The notes beneath the pieces were generated by a model that ran no database searches, was not told the origin of the DNA, and worked only from the letters and a program-made list of their open reading frames with translations. Both the position numbers and the translations under genes were made by a program. From assembly GCA_023700245.1 (NCBI GenBank), contig JAJPRE010000006.1:1-64000 (forward strand): 64,000 nt of DNA. The letters are read 5' to 3'. The DNA is from Candidatus Thalassarchaeaceae archaeon. GTDB lineage: Archaea > Thermoplasmatota > Poseidoniia > Poseidoniales > Thalassarchaeaceae. Positions 35,278 through 42,525 of the stretch are shown here, one piece after another. Positions within the stretch are counted from its first letter, which is position 1; each line of letters opens with the position of its first letter.

Positions 35278-36672
35278 TTGGATAAAGGTTTTCGAAAAAA
35301 TGAGATTATTAAGATGGATTTAATCAGTAAGAATATATTGTTTAAAATTGAAAAAATATGTTCGTTAGATTTGAATATTCCTAGAACAGTTTATGCACCT
35401 AGAGAAGATACATATTTACTCGCTGATGCCATAATCAAAATTGGAATTAAAGTAGGAAATGCTATGGAAATTGGATGCGGTTCCGGAGCGTTGTCATTGT
35501 TGATGGCTCATCTAGGTTGGAATGTCACATCTTGTGATATTAATCCGAATGCAGTAGTAGCAACAAAGACTAATGCAAAGAATAATGGTTTAGATGGTAA
35601 AATTATAGTAGAACACAATGGAATTGGAGACAAATTAAAATTTGATTCGAATTTAAATCTAATTGTGTGGAATCTCCCATATCTAAATCCATTAAAAGCT
35701 GATGAAGAGCATTTAGAATTTATAGAAGATGCAGCATATATTGATATCGATAATGGAGGTTGGAGTGAAAAACTTATTGATGAATTAAAAAAATCTAAAA
35801 TCTCTGATGAATGTGTAATATTATTATTATTTCGAATTAACCCAATTAGTCCTAGTTCACCTTCATCATGGAAGTTGCAAGGATGGGCTTCAAGAAGAAT
35901 TAATTATTTATTAATTGGTGATGAGAAATTAGAAGTCCATGCATTTTGGAAGCCAGGTTTTAATCAACCTCCGCTTATATTAGATGAATGTGAAAGCACT
36001 ATGGACGAAGCTAAATTTCTATCAACGAAAGGATGGAATAGAGTCGTCGCAAACAATCAAGTCAATGGCAGAGGAAGGAGGCATACAACTTGGAATTCAA
36101 AAAAAGGAGATATGACTGCAACCTGGTTAATATCAAAATCAGTATTGAAGGACATTCAAATTGGCTTGTTACAAATAGAGATAGGGTCGATAGTTGCAAA
36201 GGCATTGACTGCTAATTTAAAATGGCCGAATGACATATTGTCTAATGATTTCAAAAAAATTGGAGGGATCATACTAGAATCTAGTGATACGGAAAATCAT
36301 ATTAGATTAGGAATAGGAATAAACAAGGTTCGAAGAGATATTGAAGGAGTTGAGACATCTGGATGGGTTGAAAAATTTGATAAATATACTAACATGGATA
36401 TATTCGTGCTAATAGATGCTGCATTGTCCTCAAGATTTGAGGTTAATTATATTAAATCGGATATTAAATACTTAGATTATTTAGAGAATTCATGGATCTC
36501 ATTATCTCAATTTTTATCCAGGGGCGTAAGTGCATCAATACATAACAATAAGTTCCAAGAAAGAGTGGTGAAGTTAAATGAAAATGGTTCTTTGGATTTT
36601 GTTAACTGTAATAAATTAATAAATAGCAATGAAATAGATGAAATAAATTGGAGATATTTTGTTAAAGTTTAA
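35278..36672 (+). CDS. Fusion: HemK/PrmC-like methyltransferase + biotin-protein ligase
   Basis: MEIGCGSGALSLLMAHLGWNVTSCDINPNAV...NLPY; GRGRRHTTWNSKKGDMTATWLI...LKWPNDIL...KKIGGIILESS; start may be ATG near 35314. Confidence 0.85.
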   Translation: MDKGFRKNEIIKMDLISKNILFKIEKICSLDLNIPRTVYAPREDTYLLADAIIKIGIKVGNAMEIGCGSGALSLLMAHLGWNVTSCDINPNAVVATKTNAKNNGLDGKIIVEHNGIGDKLKFDSNLNLIVWNLPYLNPLKADEEHLEFIEDAAYIDIDNGGWSEKLIDELKKSKISDECVILLLFRINPISPSSPSSWKLQGWASRRINYLLIGDEKLEVHAFWKPGFNQPPLILDECESTMDEAKFLSTKGWNRVVANNQVNGRGRRHTTWNSKKGDMTATWLISKSVLKDIQIGLLQIEIGSIVAKALTANLKWPNDILSNDFKKIGGIILESSDTENHIRLGIGINKVRRDIEGVETSGWVEKFDKYTNMDIFVLIDAALSSRFEVNYIKSDIKYLDYLENSWISLSQFLSRGVSASIHNNKFQERVVKLNENGSLDFVNCNKLINSNEIDEINWRYFVKV

Positions 36673-36988
36673 TCTCCATTCTTTCCCGGACTAATTTTAT
36701 TTTACCTGAACTGGTAATGGTCTCAATTAATTCATGCGAATTAAGAATTTCAATAGATTCTTTATATGAATTAAGATCTATTTTGACGATGGAATAAGTT
36801 ACATTATTTACAGTTATAAAATCATATAGTTTCCAAATAGAATTAATTAATAAATCATCAAGGATTACCTCAAATTTTTTCCTAGATTGGAGATTTGAAT
36901 CTAGGGCTAAACCAATCCACCGATGCTTTCCTCTTTTGGCCTTAGTTAGCCGCGCCATGTGTTCCGAGAAGGGGTTTAACTTAACCAA
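36662..36988 (-). CDS. Possible RNase P protein of the Pop5 (Rnp2) family
   Basis: KRGKHRWIGLAL...FEVILDDLLINSIWKLYD...TSSGKIKLVRERM resembles Pop5 RYIAF...SGTIKRLKRK layout. Confidence 0.45.
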   Translation of the reverse strand: MVKLNPFSEHMARLTKAKRGKHRWIGLALDSNLQSRKKFEVILDDLLINSIWKLYDFITVNNVTYSIVKIDLNSYKESIEILNSHELIETITSSGKIKLVRERMEIKL

Positions 36989-38124
36989 TGATGGTGTGCC
37001 CTGTGAATATGGGGGAAACCACCTTCGATGCTAACAACAATTACGAGACCGAGGATGCAAATAAAAATAATGCAATTAGTAATCCTTCCACTTTACCGCA
37101 TTTTATTTTATTATTATTAAATGCTAGTATATTATATTTATTTATGAAATCAAACTATGGGATAATTGGTGCTAAGGGTAGTTCAATATTTCTTTCAATG
37201 GCAATCAGCTATTGTATTGCGGCATATATTTATACGACTAAATTTGGCATTAAAATATTAAAAATTGAAGATAATGGAATGGGGATATTAACTACTAAAT
37301 ATTGGTTTTTGGCTGTAAAGGCTGTAATGCCAATGGTTTTCATGTCATTAATTTTAACTGGAATTATTAATATAATTTTTACAGAAAGTGAAATTGATTA
37401 CTTTATGAGTTCATTATTTATTGTAATGTCAATTGGACAAGGAATATCAATAATTACTGGTGGAATCATTTACTATGATAGTAAGGGCATCAACGGAACA
37501 AGCAATAATTCCGAAAATTATAGAATAATAAGAGTTGTTTCTATTATTGTAATTTTTATCCCATTAATTTGGTGGTTTGGATATGGTGCAGAAAACACTT
37601 TGAATAAATCTTTAGTTATTAATTTATTATGGATTTTATATGCAATAACAATAGCATTGATAGCGTATTTATTGGATAGATTTACGTCCAATACCCGTAA
37701 TAATTTAGGTTTAAATGGAGCAAAAGCAGATAAGTTTCTTTTATTGATGATTATTACAATTTCTTGGCACCTCCTTAGTGCATGGAGGAGGAATCCAATT
37801 TTAGTGGAATCTACGGATTTATTAATGTTATTTGAAGAGGGGATATTGATGCTTGTTACCATATTACTTACTGTAACCGCATTGATAAAAAAAGGGAAAA
37901 AGAGAGGATGGATAATATTTGAAGGTCAATCGGCCATTTTTTGGGGAGTGGCCTTTGGATACGCATATTCTGGAAGTATTAGTTCGCTAACGATACTATC
38001 AGAAAAATTAACAGAAAGTAGCTTATTACAAACTACCGCGGTGGGCCATCTTTTAACTGCATTTATAATTATTATCATATTACCGAGTTCGATTAAGAAG
38101 TTTATGATTTACGAAGAAGAATGA
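36988..38124 (+). CDS. Polytopic membrane protein
   Basis: 378 aa, about ten hydrophobic segments. Confidence 0.65.
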   Translation: MMVCPVNMGETTFDANNNYETEDANKNNAISNPSTLPHFILLLLNASILYLFMKSNYGIIGAKGSSIFLSMAISYCIAAYIYTTKFGIKILKIEDNGMGILTTKYWFLAVKAVMPMVFMSLILTGIINIIFTESEIDYFMSSLFIVMSIGQGISIITGGIIYYDSKGINGTSNNSENYRIIRVVSIIVIFIPLIWWFGYGAENTLNKSLVINLLWILYAITIALIAYLLDRFTSNTRNNLGLNGAKADKFLLLMIITISWHLLSAWRRNPILVESTDLLMLFEEGILMLVTILLTVTALIKKGKKRGWIIFEGQSAIFWGVAFGYAYSGSISSLTILSEKLTESSLLQTTAVGHLLTAFIIIIILPSSIKKFMIYEEE

Positions 38125-38140
38125 ACGTATTTATTATAAA

Positions 38141-39046
38141 TTATATTCCACTTAATACAGCTATTAACCTTAATTTTCCTAACATATTATCACTTGTTCT
38201 TGCACCAAGAATTACTTGACAATCCGGATCTAATATAGATAAAAATCCTTCTGAAACTTGTTCAAGATGTGCTAAAGTCATATCTGGGCCGCCTTCTACT
38301 TGTATTAAACATCCCTTTGCCCCCTGTACATCGATATCATAAAGTGGAGATTTTTTAGCCATTTTAACAACATAATCTGGATCATTAGTATTCCCAGTGC
38401 CGACTACAAGAGTTGTGTCTCCAGATTTATTTACTATTGTCTTTAAATCCATCAAATCTAGATTAATTTTTCCAACTTTGGCTAAAGTTGTGACTAACCC
38501 TTCTATTAATTCTCCAATCCATTCGGATCCAGACTCCCAATCAGAATTTCTATCTTTTGCTTGCCAAGCGAGGCGTTCCATACTTAATTTTATACACACA
38601 TCAGAAAAATTTTCAAGATATGGTAATGCATGTTTTGCTATTGCAGATCGGAGCGGTTGCTCGGCAAAGGGGAGTCCGGCTATAGAAACTACGACACTGC
38701 CTGTATCTTGGGCCATCGCAGCAATTTCAGGTGCAACTCCCGAACCTGTCCCCCCACCCAATCCTGCCAAAATAATGACTAATTCGGAAGATTTTAATAA
38801 TGGCTTAAATTCATTTATGCCCTCTTTTAATCTATGTTTTGCTACCCTACTAAGAGTTGCTGTCCCTTTATCATGACCTCCCAAAGATAATTGCAAACAG
38901 TGAGCAGAATTAATTCCAGAAAAAGAATCTTTATCAGCATCAATTAATAGTAAATCTGCAAATTTGGCGCATCTTAAATGAGCTTGACTAGCCCATTTAC
39001 ATCCTACACCACCAGCACCGACTATCAATATGCTGCCGCGCTCCAT
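38141..39046 (-). CDS. Divergent FtsZ/tubulin-superfamily GTPase
   Basis: N-terminal VGAGGVGCKWASQA, LAGLGGGTGSGVAPEIA tubulin signature, NLDLMDLKTIV. Confidence 0.8.
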   Translation of the reverse strand: MERGSILIVGAGGVGCKWASQAHLRCAKFADLLLIDADKDSFSGINSAHCLQLSLGGHDKGTATLSRVAKHRLKEGINEFKPLLKSSELVIILAGLGGGTGSGVAPEIAAMAQDTGSVVVSIAGLPFAEQPLRSAIAKHALPYLENFSDVCIKLSMERLAWQAKDRNSDWESGSEWIGELIEGLVTTLAKVGKINLDLMDLKTIVNKSGDTTLVVGTGNTNDPDYVVKMAKKSPLYDIDVQGAKGCLIQVEGGPDMTLAHLEQVSEGFLSILDPDCQVILGARTSDNMLGKLRLIAVLSGI

Positions 39047-39077
39047 GCATGTGGAAGTAGAGGTGAATTATATTATC

Positions 39078-39401
39078 CTAGTCATAATTTAGATATCTTT
39101 GATAACGCCTTCTTTCATCCCTTGCCCAAGCATTATCTGGCTCTAAAATCAGAACTTGTTCATATATCTTGATTGCATTTTTGAAATCTGATAAATATCT
39201 ACCTTGCATATGCCCCATGACATTTAAGATTGGTATGCAATTTGGATTTTTACTTAGAAGCTCAATTAGAATATTTTCTGCCTGCGTGATTTCCATTAAT
39301 TCCATATGATCTTCTGCGATTCCTAAATTATTGATTTCATATTCATCTAAATCATAAATATTTCTCCAAGTAGGGCCTGTCATGGACTTGCTAGGGGCCA
39401 C
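39078..39401 (-). CDS. TPR-like hypothetical protein
   Basis: 107 aa; helical repeats KNAIKIYEQVLILEPDNAWA. Confidence 0.6.
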   Translation of the reverse strand: MAPSKSMTGPTWRNIYDLDEYEINNLGIAEDHMELMEITQAENILIELLSKNPNCIPILNVMGHMQGRYLSDFKNAIKIYEQVLILEPDNAWARDERRRYQRYLNYD

Positions 39402-39411
39402 ATAGTTTTAT

Positions 39412-39432
39412 GTTTTCGAGAGTAACGAAAAC
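39412..39432. promoter_or_regulatory. Inverted repeat in a divergent intergenic region upstream of the Rieske/cyt b operon
   Basis: GTTTTCG-agagtaa-CGAAAAC, perfect 7-bp arms. Confidence 0.45.
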
Positions 39433-39520
39433 TTGTTAAAAAAGATAGTCAAGGAAAGTGGTTAACTGGAACCTTAATAGTCTCCTTTCAATTGGGTTAG
39501 AATATCATAGAGGCTAAAGT

Positions 39521-40342
39521 ATGAATAGTGCGATTTTGTCCTCAAAAAGAGTAATTGTTTTGGGAGCATTATTGATGTTTATGGCAGGGACTAGTCAAGC
39601 AATTCATAGTGGTGTTGGAGGAGATGCAAATAATCAAGGTGATGTTGCGATTGCTGGATGTACTTGTCACGCATCTGAACCAGATAATTCTGTAACGGTA
39701 ATACTTGATTCAGTACCATATCATTATTCATATGGCGCAAGCTATAACATGGAAATTCAACTCATAGGAGGCCCAGAAATACTAGTTGGAGGCCAATCAG
39801 GAGGATTCGCCCTAAGAGTCAGTAGAGGGACCCTAGGGCCAGGAATAGGATATGAAAATTTAGTGCAAAATTGGGAAAATGACCTATCGGCACTTACCCA
39901 TACTTCGGCAGGATCTAAAGTTGAAGATAGGGCATGGCACATAATTTGGAATTCACCGGACACAATGGAAAACGATACAACGGTTACTTTTTGGTTAGCA
40001 GGAAACTCAGTGAATGGAGATAAAATCCCGTCATCACTAGACAGGTGGAATAGATTAAGTGTGACTCTCGAAGAAGGAGAAGATAATGGAAAAACTAGAA
40101 CCGTATTTTCTGGCAATGGGGACATTAATCCCCCTGCCCCTGTGACTGATGAAATTGATTTGCACCACATGGGTGCAAAATTAAGAGCGCATTGGCTAGG
40201 ATTGCTAGGATTTGGAGCAGTGATATTAGTAATTGTATTTTGTGGTTTGTTTTTAAGATATGGATTTTCAAGACATTATGTTGGACGTAGTAATTTACTC
40301 AAATTGAGAATAAAACATCTTAGAAGGGGTGATCAACTTTGA
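39521..40342 (+). CDS. Exported, C-terminally TM-anchored protein with CTCH motif
   Basis: Signal peptide; HSGVGGDANNQGDVAIAGCTCHASEPDNSV; C-terminal TM; overlaps next ORF. Confidence 0.65.
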   Translation: MNSAILSSKRVIVLGALLMFMAGTSQAIHSGVGGDANNQGDVAIAGCTCHASEPDNSVTVILDSVPYHYSYGASYNMEIQLIGGPEILVGGQSGGFALRVSRGTLGPGIGYENLVQNWENDLSALTHTSAGSKVEDRAWHIIWNSPDTMENDTTVTFWLAGNSVNGDKIPSSLDRWNRLSVTLEEGEDNGKTRTVFSGNGDINPPAPVTDEIDLHHMGAKLRAHWLGLLGFGAVILVIVFCGLFLRYGFSRHYVGRSNLLKLRIKHLRRGDQL

Positions 40343-40788
40343 AAGATGATGTTGTCATGAGATTACTACGAGATGTTAGTCTCGGTAAGGTATCTGTTGA
40401 AGAGGCCAGAGAAGCACTAGAAGGCATTGATATTTCGGAAGAAAATTATGTAAAGGCTGTGGATCATGGAGTATTTAATATGCCGAAACCGGGAACCATA
40501 GTAAGGGCCAGCATATCTCCCTCTGGCGATTCTTGGTTGATCATCCTAGTAGGATTATGGGGCATAATCTGGACATTATTTTGGGCAGGTTCATTATCAT
40601 ATGGATTATACAATCATTGGAATCAACAAATGCTAGCATTTGATTTAGCAATGACCTTGTTGACCATCATAATTATGGGAATCGTGTACCTAAAATATGT
40701 TATGCCTGACGTAGTTGTTGTAAAGCACAGAAGAAACAAATACATAACAAGGAATGATCCTGAGGCTTGGAAAAAATACGAGGCATGA
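40339..40788 (+). CDS. Two-TM membrane protein of the cytochrome b operon
   Basis: 149 aa; overlaps both neighbours. Confidence 0.65.
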   Translation: MKDDVVMRLLRDVSLGKVSVEEAREALEGIDISEENYVKAVDHGVFNMPKPGTIVRASISPSGDSWLIILVGLWGIIWTLFWAGSLSYGLYNHWNQQMLAFDLAMTLLTIIIMGIVYLKYVMPDVVVVKHRRNKYITRNDPEAWKKYEA

Positions 40789-41636
40789 CCATGGCTAGAA
40801 GATTTAAATTACGTCCTTTACCTAATGACTCTAATGATAATAAAGAATCATTAAAGATGATAGATCGAAGAGAGTTTATGAGGCTTTCATTTAATACAGC
40901 CGCTGGACTAATCACTATGGCGAGTATCGGAAGTGTTGGATTCGCATCACTATTAATGGGGCAACCAGAGGCAGATGGAGGAGATACGGCAGTTAGGTTT
41001 TGGGTACCTTCAGGAGCAGAAGATACCGCTTGGTTTGGAGATCGCCATCTTGAGCCTATGAATTACAGCGCATTTCAAACTGCAGCGGCCAATACCAAAA
41101 CAGGAATGATAGGTGCTCAAGGAGTCTGGTCAGGATTACCTGTTAACGTAGTTTATGTGCCCCATGAGGAAAATAAAGACTTACCTCTAGTGCCCGATAA
41201 ACCAAGATTTCAGTACCTAGATGGTTATGATTTAGGAGGGAAATATGTTGGGTCGGGGAGAGAAGTAGAAGATGATTCGACTTATTCCACATTATCAATT
41301 CATGATAATATGATAATAATATTTTCAAGATGCCCTCACCTCTGTTGTATACCGGGATGGCAATTAGTAACTAATAATTATACAGGAGATAATTGGGCAT
41401 CAGGAGGAACAGATTCTGGAGGCGATAAATTATTTTGTATTTGCCATTCCAGTAGATTTGATCCAACGGCGATTGAGAAAAATAGTATGGGAAGAGGAGT
41501 TCCTTTTGATTTCATTGGAGTTAGGAGAACGGGTGGCCCTGCACCCAATGGAATGCCTTTAATCCCGTTTGTACTAAATGGAGATATTATTGAGGCATTA
41601 CCAGATTTTAAAGACTGGTATGCATATTGTGGTTGA
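40785..41636 (+). CDS. Rieske iron-sulfur protein
   Basis: CPHLCCIPGW...CICHSSRFDP; N-terminal RREFMRLSFNTAAGLITMASIG anchor; start within ORF 40767..41636. Confidence 0.9.
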   Translation: MTMARRFKLRPLPNDSNDNKESLKMIDRREFMRLSFNTAAGLITMASIGSVGFASLLMGQPEADGGDTAVRFWVPSGAEDTAWFGDRHLEPMNYSAFQTAAANTKTGMIGAQGVWSGLPVNVVYVPHEENKDLPLVPDKPRFQYLDGYDLGGKYVGSGREVEDDSTYSTLSIHDNMIIIFSRCPHLCCIPGWQLVTNNYTGDNWASGGTDSGGDKLFCICHSSRFDPTAIEKNSMGRGVPFDFIGVRRTGGPAPNGMPLIPFVLNGDIIEALPDFKDWYAYCG

Positions 41637-41647
41637 GGTAGATAAAT

Positions 41648-42514
41648 ATGATTCAATTTTGGTTCTTATGGCTTTTTATTGCAATAGTAGTTGTCATCGT
41701 AGCATTTACCTTACGAAAGGAAAGGGATGATATGCCTAGAAAGGATATTTTAAGGGCAGTGGAAAGTAATGCAAGTAATATGGGTTTAGCAGAAAAATTA
41801 TTTTTATGGGCTTTTTCATGGTTAGATACTAGATTTAGAATACAAGATTATTGGGGAATGAGCAGAGATGCATTCCATAGCGTTCACAGGCAGATGCCCC
41901 TTACTCATGCTGAAAAATATAAATTGAGAATTATTTGGTATTGGTACCCACTTTATTGTTTAGGCGGTATTTCGTTTTTAGCGTTTATAATATTGGTAAT
42001 TACTGGAACTATACTTGGCCTTTATTATGTGCCAGGAGGAGAGGGAGATCCGACTCCTGCATACAGCAGCCTTGAATTTATTATGACTACATTGCCATTC
42101 GGATATATAATAAGGTCAATACACCATTGGACAACTCATTTTATGGTTGCAGCAGTATTCTTACACATGTGTAGAGTTTACTTTACTGGGGCATATAGGA
42201 ATCCTAGAGAATTAAATTGGTTAATAGGAGTTGCATTAATGTTTTTCACAATATTCTTTGGATATTCTGGATATCTACTCCCATGGGATAGTTTGGCATT
42301 TGGAGCTGCTACGATTGGAATAAATATGGCAACATCAACTCCTTTAATTGGAGAATGGATGGCGAACATACTTTTCGCGGGATCTACATTATCTGGACAA
42401 ACTGTAACTAGAATGTACTTTTTACATGTCTTCATATTACCAGTCCTAGTGACCGCTTTAATATTAGTTCATTTATTCATAGTTTGGGTTCAAGGGATTG
42501 CTGAACCGCATTAA
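41648..42514 (+). CDS. Cytochrome b6-like N-terminal subunit
   Basis: RSIHHWTTHFMVAAVFLHMCRVYFTGAYRNPRELNWLIG; GYSGYLLPWD. Confidence 0.92.
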   Translation: MIQFWFLWLFIAIVVVIVAFTLRKERDDMPRKDILRAVESNASNMGLAEKLFLWAFSWLDTRFRIQDYWGMSRDAFHSVHRQMPLTHAEKYKLRIIWYWYPLYCLGGISFLAFIILVITGTILGLYYVPGGEGDPTPAYSSLEFIMTTLPFGYIIRSIHHWTTHFMVAAVFLHMCRVYFTGAYRNPRELNWLIGVALMFFTIFFGYSGYLLPWDSLAFGAATIGINMATSTPLIGEWMANILFAGSTLSGQTVTRMYFLHVFILPVLVTALILVHLFIVWVQGIAEPH

Positions 42515-42525
42515 GAGGTATTTAA

